Assembly: GCF_027214025.1 (NCBI RefSeq) | Contig: NZ_JAPWHB010000002.1 | Coordinates: 744,001 to 808,000 of the forward strand | Reading direction: 5' to 3' | DNA: 64,000 bases | DNA from: Parahoeflea alexandrii | GTDB taxonomy: Bacteria; Pseudomonadota; Alphaproteobacteria; Rhizobiales; Rhizobiaceae | Shown here: positions 8,733-16,862 of the stretch, one piece after another | Layout: every line of letters starts with the position of its first letter | Position numbering within the stretch: position 1 is the stretch's first letter | Program-made: the position numbers and the translations under genes | The notes under the pieces: generated by a model | The model's input: the letters and a program-made list of their open reading frames with translations, nothing else | The model's database searches: none | What the model was told of the DNA's origin: nothing

Positions 8733-8831
8733 TAGCGGACATCGACCGGCGGTCGCACCAGCCTGAAAGATCTGGCAATCGCCGGTGGATTCGCAATGCG
8801 GAACCCGGGACCATGGATTGCAGGAACCGGT

Positions 8832-8850
8832 TTGAACATCGGCTGTTCAA
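8832..8850. promoter_or_regulatory. Perfect 7-bp inverted repeat between TetR and methyltransferase genes
   Basis: TTGAACA-TCGGC-TGTTCAA. It lies just beyond the 3' end of the second TetR gene. The half-site resembles those of sites B and C, so it may be a further operator. It lacks the GC-rich stem and T-run of a terminator. Confidence 0.35.
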
Positions 8851-8873
8851 CAGGCCGAAAAGCCCGGTTCGCT

Positions 8874-9494
8874 TCAGAACCGGTCGGCATGGTTTGGGAT
8901 CAGAAGCCTGAGATGCGCATAGGCGGATTCAATCGCTTCCTCGCGCGTGAGCGGGTGCCCCTGCATATGCATCTGCAGCCACAAGCCGTCGGTGAAGGCA
9001 TCGATGGACTGCGTCAGCAGTTCGGGGTCCGGTCCTCCCGACATGGCCACGAGATCGCGGCAGCTCGCAAGCATCGCATCGTTGCGCGCGATCTCGGTTT
9101 CAACGCAGATCTTGTTGTAGAGCGGCTGCGCACCGGCCTCGCCCCAGAACGAGAACCACAAGGCCAGCTTGGTCCGGCTGCAGATCTCCGGGCTGAAATC
9201 GACCCGGACAAGTCCCAAAATGCGCTCAAGAGGATCGGGAGAAGCCATCGCTTCTGTCCAGGCGCGCCGGTATTCCTGCAGCATCCGCGACAGGGTTTCT
9301 GCCAACAGGCGTTCCTTGTTCTTGAAATGGAACACCAGCACCCCCTGGGACACACCGGCTACCGCTGAAACGCTGGCGAAAGTCGTGCCGCTGATCCCAT
9401 GGCGCGCCACGACCTCGACAACAGCCTCGATCACCCGTGCCTGAGTGCGCGTGCTGGTCGGAGACACCTTCTGTGTTTCAGCTCCTTGCGCCAT
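8874..9494 (-). CDS. BetI-like TetR family transcriptional regulator
   Basis: 206-residue TetR repressor. The HTH is at about residues 15-60 (RVIEAVVEVVARHGISGTTF, then VSAVAGVSQGVLVFHFKNKE). The C-terminal half is similar to the other TetR of this island (shared [16 protein letters not shown] and GLWLQM/GLWLRM patterns), so the two are likely paralogues. It is divergent from the flavoprotein operon with a palindrome between, so it probably represses that operon and itself. Confidence 0.88.
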   Translation of the reverse strand: MAQGAETQKVSPTSTRTQARVIEAVVEVVARHGISGTTFASVSAVAGVSQGVLVFHFKNKERLLAETLSRMLQEYRRAWTEAMASPDPLERILGLVRVDFSPEICSRTKLALWFSFWGEAGAQPLYNKICVETEIARNDAMLASCRDLVAMSGGPDPELLTQSIDAFTDGLWLQMHMQGHPLTREEAIESAYAHLRLLIPNHADRF

Positions 9495-9540
9495 GGCGAA
9501 TCTCTAGCGCACCGCTCAAAAAGATGACAGAACAAATTTT

Positions 9541-9556
9541 TTGACTGAACGCTCAG
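9541..9556. promoter_or_regulatory. TetR-type operator between the second TetR gene and the flavoprotein operon (site D)
   Basis: TTGACTGAACGCTCAG contains the near-palindrome ACTGAACGCTCAGT. It lies 40 bases upstream of the flavoprotein ATG and 46 bases upstream of the divergent TetR start, a classical autoregulatory position. Confidence 0.6.
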
Positions 9557-9596
9557 TTTATCCTAGCGTTGATTTTTCCATTCGCCGGGGCGGACC

Positions 9597-11201
9597 ATGA
9601 AATATGACGCAATCATCGTAGGCGCCGGCCACAACGGCCTGACAGCGGCCTGCTTCATGGCCCGCGCAGGGTTGAAGACGCTGATCGTCGAAAAGGAGGA
9701 CCATGTCGGCGGAGCCGCGGTCAGCCTGTCGCTGACGCCCGGCTGGACCTATTCGAACTGCTCCTACGTCTGCTCGCTGCTCAGGCCCGAGATCATCCGC
9801 GCGCTGGAGCTGCCCAAACACGGCCTGCAGGTGATCCCCTACGAGGGCGGCGGCGTGTTCAATTCGAAGGGCGACTATTTCGCCTACATGTCGGACCATG
9901 ACGCGCTGCGCCGGGAACTGATCCGCCACTCTCCCCGCGACGCCGATGGCTACGAGCGCTATTCCCGTGCCGTGATGCGCCAGTGCAAGTTCATCAAGCC
10001 GCTGCTGTTGCGCACGGCACCCGACCCCGCGTCGCTCAAACCCCGCGACATCTCCGAGCTGCTCTACATCCTCAAGCGGTTTCACAATCTGGGCCCGCGC
10101 GAGATGGCCGAAACCGTCCGCTTCTGGACCATGTCGATCGCCGAGTATCTCGACCAGTATTTCGAAACCCCGATGATCAAGGCCTATATCGCCGGATCCG
10201 GCATCATCGGCACCGGCTTGGGCCCCTACTCACCCGGAACGGCCTACGTGCTGCTGCACCATTACATGGGCGAGGTCGACGGCGCGATCGGCGCCTGGGG
10301 CTTTGCCCGCGGTGGAATGGGCTCGATCACCCAGGCCATGGCCCGCTCGTTTGAAGCCTCCGGCGGCGAGATCCGCATGGGCTCCGGCCTCGACCATTTC
10401 ACCGTCAAGGACGGCAAGGTCCGCGGCGTGGTGCTAGAAAACGGCGACGAACTTCAGGCCGAGACAATCGTGTCCGGCATGGATGTCCGCCGCACCTTCA
10501 TCGATCACACAGACGAAAAGGAACTCCCGCAGGACTTCGTCAAGGGCGTCAAGCGCTATCGGTTCCGTGGCTCGTCGGGCAAACTCAACGTGGCGCTCGA
10601 TGGCATGCCGAGCTTCACCGGCGCACCCAGGGATGCTTCGTTCCTGCGCGGCGATCTGCACTTCCTCGACGACATGGAAGAGATCGAGCGCGCCTATGAC
10701 GACTGGAAGGACGGCCGCTGGTCAGCAAGCCCCTATGTCGACTTCCTGATCCCGACCCAGATCGACCCGACCATGGCCCCACCCGGCAAGCACTACGCCA
10801 CGATCTTCGTGCAATACGCGCCCTATGAGCTGGCGCAGGGCGAGTGGGACGATGCCAACCGCGAGGCCTTCGCCGAGACCGTGATCTCCAAGATCGAGCG
10901 CCACAGCCCGGATTTTCGCAAGCTGATCGTCCACAAGGAGATCCGCAGCCCGAAGGACATCGAGGATCAGGTTGGCCTCACCGAGGGCAACATCTTCCAG
11001 GGTGAGCTGACCTTCGACCAGCTGCTGTTCAACCGTCCGGTGCCCGGCTACGCCCAGTACCGCTCACCGATCAAGGGGCTCTACATGTGCGGATCCTCCA
11101 CCCATCCCGGCGGCGGCGTCATGGGCGCGCCCGGCGCCAATGCCGCGCGTGAGGTCCTCGCCGACCTCGGCCACAGGATCGACATGGGGATGTCGGCATG
11201 A
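9597..11201 (+). CDS. FAD-dependent oxidoreductase, PYROXD2/phytoene-desaturase-like (first of a tandem pair)
   Basis: 534 residues. The dinucleotide-binding motif GAGHNGLTAA begins at about residue 8 and is followed by VEKEDHVGGAA; a C-terminal FAD segment reads LYMCGSSTHPGGGVMGAPGANAA. This is the amine-oxidase/phytoene-desaturase superfamily, in the branch often annotated as NAD(P)/FAD-dependent oxidoreductase. No other carotenoid genes are present, so carotenoid desaturation is unlikely. Its stop overlaps the start of a paralogue (ATGA), and a GcvT-like gene follows. Oxidation of an amine or of a demethylation intermediate is a reasonable guess, not shown by sequence. Confidence 0.85.
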   Translation: MKYDAIIVGAGHNGLTAACFMARAGLKTLIVEKEDHVGGAAVSLSLTPGWTYSNCSYVCSLLRPEIIRALELPKHGLQVIPYEGGGVFNSKGDYFAYMSDHDALRRELIRHSPRDADGYERYSRAVMRQCKFIKPLLLRTAPDPASLKPRDISELLYILKRFHNLGPREMAETVRFWTMSIAEYLDQYFETPMIKAYIAGSGIIGTGLGPYSPGTAYVLLHHYMGEVDGAIGAWGFARGGMGSITQAMARSFEASGGEIRMGSGLDHFTVKDGKVRGVVLENGDELQAETIVSGMDVRRTFIDHTDEKELPQDFVKGVKRYRFRGSSGKLNVALDGMPSFTGAPRDASFLRGDLHFLDDMEEIERAYDDWKDGRWSASPYVDFLIPTQIDPTMAPPGKHYATIFVQYAPYELAQGEWDDANREAFAETVISKIERHSPDFRKLIVHKEIRSPKDIEDQVGLTEGNIFQGELTFDQLLFNRPVPGYAQYRSPIKGLYMCGSSTHPGGGVMGAPGANAAREVLADLGHRIDMGMSA

Positions 11202-12709
11202 GCGGGCGCTACGACGCAATCATCATCGGGGCCGGCCACAATGGCCTCGTTGCCGCGGCCCTGCTCGCCCGCAAGGGGCGCAAGGTGCTGGTGCTCGAAG
11301 CCCGCGACCATGTCGGCGGCATGCTCGGCGACGCCGACTTTCGCGTTGCGCCTCTGCCCTATGCGCTTCGACCCGAGATCATCAGGCAGCTCGGCCTGCC
11401 TCCCCAATTGATGGGAACATCAAGACCGGTCGAGACCATCTCCTTCAATCCCGACGGCGCGCCTGTCACCGTTCTCGGCGGTCGGGCAAGCGGCGTCGAC
11501 GCCGACATGGCTCCAGCCTACGCGACACTCCATGCCCGCCTCGGCCGTCAGGCAAAGGCGCTCGGCGTGATGATGCTGCAATCCCCTCCCGGCCTCGGCA
11601 AGGCAAGTTTCAGTGAAATGGCGGGACTGGCCAGGATGGCCCTGAAGATGCGCCTGCTCGGCAAGACCGAAATGCGCGACCTGTTGCGCATCATCCTGTC
11701 CAACGCCTGGGATCTGCTGAACGACGAAATCGGCGACGGTCCCCTGGCGGGATGCCTCGCCATGGACGCCACCCTCGGTGGCGCCATGGGTCCCCGGTCT
11801 CCCGGAACGGTGCTCACGCTTCTCTACCGCATGGCCTCGCAATCCTCCCACGGCCACGGCCTGCGGGTCATGCCCGAAGGCGGGCCGGATGCTCTGGTCA
11901 AGGCCTTGCGCGAGTGCGTGACCGATGCCGGCGGCGTAATCCGCACCGGTGCGCCGGTGGCGAAAATTCTGGTCGATCAGGACAAGGCGGCAGGCGTGCG
12001 GCTTCAGTCCGGCGAGGAGATCGCGGCTGCAACAGTGCTCTCCAACGCCTCCCCCAAGATCACGCTGATGAACCTTCTGGGCGTCGAGCATCTCGACGGC
12101 GAATTCGTCCGGCGCAGCCGCAACATGGCGACCATAGGCATGGTCAGCCGCCTCGATTTCGACATCGCACAAATGCCGTCGCTTGGCAGCGGTGGCGAGA
12201 TCGAGCATGGCCAGAGACTGGTGTTCGCCCCCACCATGCAGGCAATCGAGACCGCCTTCAATGCTGCCAAATATGGCAATCTGCCAGAACGGCCAGTGTT
12301 CGAAGCAACCTATGATGCCACCGCCAAACGGTTCTGCGTCACCGCGCAGTTCACGCCCCATGATCTCAAAGGTGGCTGGACCGATGACGCCAAGGAAAAA
12401 CTCGCAAGCTCGGTCATGGCGGCCTTGGAGGAAGCCCTGCCCGGCCTGACTTCTGCTGTCACAACCCGCCGGGTGATGTCGCCCGTCGATATCGAAACCG
12501 GCTATGGCGCGTCGGGCGGGCACTGGCATCACGGCGAATTACGCGTCGACCAGCTATTGATGCTGCGGCCGTTCGACGGCGCGGCCCAGTACCGCATGCC
12601 GGTGAAGGGCCTTTACCTGTGCGGCGCCGGCGCTCATCCCGGCGGCGACATTTCAGGCGCACCCGGCTTCAATGCGGCACGCGCAGCACTTCGCAACGGG
12701 GGACACTGA
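11198..12709 (+). CDS. FAD-dependent oxidoreductase, PYROXD2/phytoene-desaturase-like (second of a tandem pair)
   Basis: 503 residues, homologous along its length to the preceding protein: GAGHNGLVAAALLARKG near the N-terminus, LEARDHVGGM, and a C-terminal LYLCGAGAHPGGDISGAPG segment. Starts within the stop of the first copy and ends one base before the GcvT-like gene, so the three are translated together. Tandem but clearly diverged copies suggest either two sequential steps or a heteromeric enzyme. Confidence 0.85.
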   Translation: MSGRYDAIIIGAGHNGLVAAALLARKGRKVLVLEARDHVGGMLGDADFRVAPLPYALRPEIIRQLGLPPQLMGTSRPVETISFNPDGAPVTVLGGRASGVDADMAPAYATLHARLGRQAKALGVMMLQSPPGLGKASFSEMAGLARMALKMRLLGKTEMRDLLRIILSNAWDLLNDEIGDGPLAGCLAMDATLGGAMGPRSPGTVLTLLYRMASQSSHGHGLRVMPEGGPDALVKALRECVTDAGGVIRTGAPVAKILVDQDKAAGVRLQSGEEIAAATVLSNASPKITLMNLLGVEHLDGEFVRRSRNMATIGMVSRLDFDIAQMPSLGSGGEIEHGQRLVFAPTMQAIETAFNAAKYGNLPERPVFEATYDATAKRFCVTAQFTPHDLKGGWTDDAKEKLASSVMAALEEALPGLTSAVTTRRVMSPVDIETGYGASGGHWHHGELRVDQLLMLRPFDGAAQYRMPVKGLYLCGAGAHPGGDISGAPGFNAARAALRNGGH

Positions 12710-12710
12710 G

Positions 12711-13916
12711 ATGGCTGCCAAGGCAAAACCGGTTCCACAGGTGGCGCTCGGGCTCGAACCCGGCCCGTTCCATGATCGCCTGGTTGAGCACAACCGCCAG
12801 CAGTCCTGGGTCAACTGGATGGGCTATGCCTCTCCGTCGGTGCTCGACACTGTCGAGTTCGAGTATTTCGCCATCCGCAACCAGTCCACACTCTTCGACA
12901 TCTCGCCGATGTGCAAATACACGATCACCGGACCGGACGCCGAAGCCGTGGTCAACCGGCTGGTGACCCGCGACATCCGCAAGCTCAAGCCGGGCCGCGT
13001 CGCCTACTGCATCTGGTGCGATGAAGACGGCAACGTTGTCGATGACGGCACTGTCTTCCGCCTCTCAGGGACCGAATTCCGGCTCTGCTGCCAGGAGCCG
13101 CAACTGTCCTGGCTCGAAGACATCGCCTGGGGCTTTGATGTCGCGATCACCGATGTCACCCGCGACATCGCCGGGCTGGCGCTTCAGGGCCCGACCAGTT
13201 TCGCCCTTCTCAAGGATCTGGGGTTAGCCGGCATCGAGACGCTCAAGCCGTTCGGGATCGCGGACTTCAGGATTGACGGCGCCGATGTCACCATCTCGCG
13301 CACCGGCTTCACCGGCGATCTCGGCTATGAGCTCTGGATGAACCCCGCTGACGCCCTCAAGGTCTGGGACGCGCTGATGGATGCCGGAAAGCTCCGTGGC
13401 TTGCGGGTCATTGGCTACGAAGCGCTGGAGATGGCCCGCATCGAGGCAGGTTTCCTCTTGCCGAAGGTCGATTTCCTGTCGTCGCAGACGGTGCTCAGGG
13501 CGGATAGGGCCAACACGCCCTACGAGCTCGGCCTCGAATGGCTGGTAGCGCTCGACAAGCCGCACTTCAACGGCCGCCGCGCCCTTCTCGACCTGTCGAA
13601 ACAGACGCCGCGCCGCAAGCTTGTGGCGATCGAGATCGAGCGCGACAAGCCCGCCCACAATGCGCTGGTCTATCACAAGAAGACCCGCGAGGTCGGCCAG
13701 GTCACATCTGCCTTGTGGTCGCCGACCTGCAAGCGCAACATCGCCTATGCCTGGCTTGAAGCGCCCTTTGGCCAGTCGGTCACCGACAATCTCTGGGTGG
13801 AGATCTACCTGCAGAAGGAGATCCGGTGGCAGCGGCGCATGGCAAGATGCCAGCTGGTTCAGAAGCCGTTTTTCGTGCACCCAAGGCGCACCGCCACTCC
13901 ACCGGCCGACTACTAG
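12711..13916 (+). CDS. GcvT-like aminomethyltransferase family protein
   Basis: 401 residues. It has the aminomethyltransferase fold: DISPMCKY near residue 65, CDEDGNVVDDG with the folate-site Asp near residue 105, SRTGFTGDLGYELW near residue 200 and MARIEAGF near residue 243. The family includes GcvT, dimethylglycine and sarcosine dehydrogenase C-terminal domains, DmdA and the O-demethylases LigM/DesA. All move a one-carbon group to tetrahydrofolate. Encoded directly after the two flavoproteins, it most likely captures the methyl or methylene group released from the island's substrate. Confidence 0.87.
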   Translation: MAAKAKPVPQVALGLEPGPFHDRLVEHNRQQSWVNWMGYASPSVLDTVEFEYFAIRNQSTLFDISPMCKYTITGPDAEAVVNRLVTRDIRKLKPGRVAYCIWCDEDGNVVDDGTVFRLSGTEFRLCCQEPQLSWLEDIAWGFDVAITDVTRDIAGLALQGPTSFALLKDLGLAGIETLKPFGIADFRIDGADVTISRTGFTGDLGYELWMNPADALKVWDALMDAGKLRGLRVIGYEALEMARIEAGFLLPKVDFLSSQTVLRADRANTPYELGLEWLVALDKPHFNGRRALLDLSKQTPRRKLVAIEIERDKPAHNALVYHKKTREVGQVTSALWSPTCKRNIAYAWLEAPFGQSVTDNLWVEIYLQKEIRWQRRMARCQLVQKPFFVHPRRTATPPADY

Positions 13917-13931
13917 GCAAGGCAGCCACCC

Positions 13932-14162
13932 ATGCAGCCGATCAAGCCGGAAACAGAGGAAGATAAATGGCAGCTCGCGCTGCTGACGCTGCCGCTCGGA
14001 GAGTCCGGATCAGGCATGGTCCGCTATGGCGCGGCGATGTATTTCTACCACCGCGGAATGCTCGACACCGACACGCTCGAAGCCCACCGGATCTGCTGCA
14101 ATCTCGATTCCGAGGACCCGAAGGCCGTCGTCCGATCCCGCGCCGGCAACAAAACCGGTTGA
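13932..14162 (+). CDS. Small hypothetical protein in the flavoprotein/GcvT operon
   Basis: 76 residues, hydrophilic to amphipathic, no signal peptide or membrane segment. I do not recognise the family. Sixteen bases after the GcvT-like stop and in the same direction, so it is co-transcribed. It contains two adjacent Cys (RICCNLDSED, near residue 55). It may be a small subunit or accessory factor for the flavoprotein/GcvT enzyme, in the way small subunits accompany heteromeric sarcosine oxidase; that analogy is inference only. Confidence 0.6.
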   Translation: MQPIKPETEEDKWQLALLTLPLGESGSGMVRYGAAMYFYHRGMLDTDTLEAHRICCNLDSEDPKAVVRSRAGNKTG

Positions 14163-14223
14163 CTCCCCCTGTCTTCAACGAATACCAAAATCTTCAATAT
14201 TTTCCGGTTTGTTGGAGATCCCG

Positions 14224-14886
14224 GTGTTCGGTTTCAAGAATGACGATGCGGCAACTGTCGTCCAGTTCATTGCCGAGCAGGTGCGACGGGACATTTCCTT
14301 CGGCGTCCTGCCGCCCGATTCCCGGCTCAAGATCGAAGACCTGCGCCAGCGTTACGGCGGCAGCGCCCATTCCTTCCGCGAGGCGCTGACGCTGCTTGCC
14401 AATGAAGGCATCGTCGAAGCCAGCACACAGCGCGGCTTTCGCGTCGCGTCCGCCTCCCAGGCCGATCTGGAGGACGTGACGCGACTGCGCGCCGAGATCG
14501 AGGGCCTCGGCCTCAAATGGTCGATGAAGCACGGCGCCGTACGCTGGGAGGGAGAACTGATCGCTGCCCGCCACGCCGTTGATCGCGCCGACCGGATGGT
14601 CATGGACGATATCGACGCGCTCGCGCTCGAATGGGACGAGGCCAATCACGAATTTCACGCGATCCTGGTCTCGCGCTGCAATTCACCGCGGCTGATCGAT
14701 TTCCAGTCCCGGCTGTTCTTTGAAAGCCGCCGGTTCCGTTTTGCCGCGCTCAAGGAACGCGGCATCAGGCCCGACGATCTGATGGCCATGCGCGGAAGGC
14801 TGGTCGAAGCAGTCCTTGCGCATGACGAACCACAGGCGGTACAGGCGCTGGAAAAACTCATACTGGAGCCATTGGGCAACCCGTGA
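14224..14886 (+). CDS. GntR family transcriptional regulator (FadR/FCD type)
   Basis: About 220 residues. An N-terminal winged helix (FIAEQVRRDISFGVLPPDSR, then LKIEDLRQRYGGSAHSFREA) precedes an alpha-helical FCD ligand domain with a metal-site-like Asp/His pattern (EWDEANHEFHAILV). The GTG at 14224 is chosen because GGAG precedes it by 5 bases. It lies between the small ORF and the second ABC importer, so it may respond to the imported compound or to a pathway intermediate. Confidence 0.85.
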   Translation: MFGFKNDDAATVVQFIAEQVRRDISFGVLPPDSRLKIEDLRQRYGGSAHSFREALTLLANEGIVEASTQRGFRVASASQADLEDVTRLRAEIEGLGLKWSMKHGAVRWEGELIAARHAVDRADRMVMDDIDALALEWDEANHEFHAILVSRCNSPRLIDFQSRLFFESRRFRFAALKERGIRPDDLMAMRGRLVEAVLAHDEPQAVQALEKLILEPLGNP

Positions 14887-14967
14887 AACCAGGACCCGCG
14901 TGCGGGAGGAGTGTCATGCCAGCACGCGGACTTAGAACAATCGACACAGGATCAATGGGAGGATCAC

Positions 14968-16002
14968 ATGATCAAGACGACACGCAGAACAGCACTTTCC
15001 ATGTTTGCCGCGACCGCCATCGGGCTGGTGACGGCAGCCGGACTGTCCACCGCGGCGCAGGCAGCCGATGCCATCAAGATCGGCATCCTGTCGCTCACGT
15101 CCCATTCACCGAGCATCATCGCCGAGGGCAAGGGCTACTTCACGGAACAGGATCTCGACGTCGAATTCGTCAGCTTCCAGGCCGCCCAGCCGATGGCCAT
15201 TGCAATCGCCTCGGGTGACATCGATTTCGGCATGACCGCCATTTCCGGCGGCCTCATCAGTCTGGCCGAAAAAGGCGCCGTGCGCATCATCGGCGGAGCC
15301 CTGCAGGAAACGCCCGAGATCTCCGGCCAGAAGATCCTCGCCTCCAAGGCTGCCTATGATGCGGGCCTCACCAGCCCCGACAAGCTGGCCGGGCATACTT
15401 TCGGCGTCACCACCCCCGGCTCGTCGTTCCACTACATGGCGCACAAGATCGCCGACAAGTCCGGCTTTGACCGCTCGGAACTGAAGATCACCCCGATGCA
15501 GAAGGTGCCGGCGGTGATTGCCGCGCTGAAGTCGGGCCAGATCGACGCCTGGTCGATCGTCCCCAACATTGCAGGCGCGCTGACCAAGGGTCCCGAAGTC
15601 GTCGAGATCGGCAAGGTGTCCGACTACATCGACAACTACCAGGTCACCACCGTCTTCACATCGACGAAGAACGTCACCGAGAACCGCGATCTGGTCACCC
15701 GCTTCCTCGCCGGGCTGTCCAAGGGGATCGCCGACTACAACGCCGCCCTGGTCGACAAGACCATGAGCGCCGATGAAGTCGCAGAGATCACCGGCATGGT
15801 GCACAAATATGTCTATGCCGACCAGCCGATCGAAAAGGCAGGCCCGCGCATTGCGGCCGGCGCCATGCGCATCAATGAAGGCGCGAAGCTCAACATCGCC
15901 AGCGTCGAGGATCAGCTGGCCTGGTTCCAGTCCGAGAAGCTCGCGCCCGAAGGCGTCACCATGGCCGACCTCGTCGACACCAGCTTCGTCGAGAGCTATT
16001 GA
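14968..16002 (+). CDS. ABC transporter substrate-binding protein, NMT1/SsuA type
   Basis: 344 residues. A clear signal peptide ends near AAQAADAIK (residues 29-35), and the mature part follows the NMT1/THI5-like fold (IKIGILSLTSHSPSI near the N-terminus). Family members bind taurine, sulfonates, pyrimidine precursors or nitrate-like ligands. The ATG at 14968 has GGGAGGA upstream. It is the first gene of a binding protein-ATPase-permease operon. Ligand unknown. Confidence 0.88.
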   Translation: MIKTTRRTALSMFAATAIGLVTAAGLSTAAQAADAIKIGILSLTSHSPSIIAEGKGYFTEQDLDVEFVSFQAAQPMAIAIASGDIDFGMTAISGGLISLAEKGAVRIIGGALQETPEISGQKILASKAAYDAGLTSPDKLAGHTFGVTTPGSSFHYMAHKIADKSGFDRSELKITPMQKVPAVIAALKSGQIDAWSIVPNIAGALTKGPEVVEIGKVSDYIDNYQVTTVFTSTKNVTENRDLVTRFLAGLSKGIADYNAALVDKTMSADEVAEITGMVHKYVYADQPIEKAGPRIAAGAMRINEGAKLNIASVEDQLAWFQSEKLAPEGVTMADLVDTSFVESY

Positions 16003-16091
16003 TCGGTTGAACCGAACAGGTCACGACCGCACCCCGCAGCCGCTTGTGCTGCGGGGCGCCCTTTCCGACCCGAACTCAGGATGCCGAGACA

Positions 16092-16862
16092 ATGGAACTG
16101 ATCCTTGATCACGTCAGCCATTCCTATGGAGACGTCGAAGTCTTGAGCGACATCTCCCTGTCGGTCGGCTCCGGCGAGATCGTCTGCATCGTCGGCCCTT
16201 CGGGCTGCGGCAAGTCGACCCTTTTGCGTATTCTGGGCGGGCTGGAAAAGCCCGATCACGGCGCGGCCCTGATCGCCGGCGAGCCGCCGTCCGACAGCCT
16301 CAACCCGCTCACCTATGTGTTCCAGGACTTTGCCCTGCTGCCCTGGCGTACGGTCGAGGGCAACATCAGCCTGGTGCTTGAAGATCACTCGGTACGTAAG
16401 GACAAGGCGCGCGCCATCATCACCGACGTGCTGGCCCGCACCAAGCTCTCGGAATTTGCCAATGCCTGGCCAAGGCAACTCTCCGGCGGCATGAAGCAGC
16501 GCGTCGCCATCGCCCGGGCGCTGTCGGTCAATCCGGCCGTGATGCTGATGGACGAGCCGCTGTCGGCGCTCGACAGCCAGACCCGTGAATTGCTGATGGA
16601 CGATCTCATCGAGCTCTGGGGACAGGTCGGCTTCTCCGCCTGCTACATCACCCACAATCTGGCCGAAGCCGTGCGGCTGGGTCACCGCATCGTCATGCTG
16701 TCGCGCAGGCCCGGAAAGATCCGCGAGATCGTCGACATCGACATTCCTTTGAGCGAGCGCATCAACCATCCCGCAGAGACGTCCGCCATCCAGCGCAGGC
16801 TGTGGGAGGCCATGCGTGACGAGGCCCGCGCCGCCGACCGGGAGCTCTCCGATGTCGCTTGA
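16092..16862 (+). CDS. ABC transporter ATP-binding protein, SsuB/TauB type
   Basis: 256 residues: Walker A GPSGCGKST, Q-loop VFQDFALLPW, signature LSGGMKQRVAIARAL and Walker B VMLMDEPLSALD, then the switch His in ITHNL. The LPWRTV segment after the Q-loop is typical of the nitrate/sulfonate/taurine ATPases. The 3' end overlaps the permease start by 11 bases. Confidence 0.9.
   Translation: MELILDHVSHSYGDVEVLSDISLSVGSGEIVCIVGPSGCGKSTLLRILGGLEKPDHGAALIAGEPPSDSLNPLTYVFQDFALLPWRTVEGNISLVLEDHSVRKDKARAIITDVLARTKLSEFANAWPRQLSGGMKQRVAIARALSVNPAVMLMDEPLSALDSQTRELLMDDLIELWGQVGFSACYITHNLAEAVRLGHRIVMLSRRPGKIREIVDIDIPLSERINHPAETSAIQRRLWEAMRDEARAADRELSDVA

Noticed and set aside
9597-12709. Carotenoid desaturase genes
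   Set aside because: No phytoene synthase, cyclase or isoprenoid genes nearby; the PYROXD2-like branch fits better.
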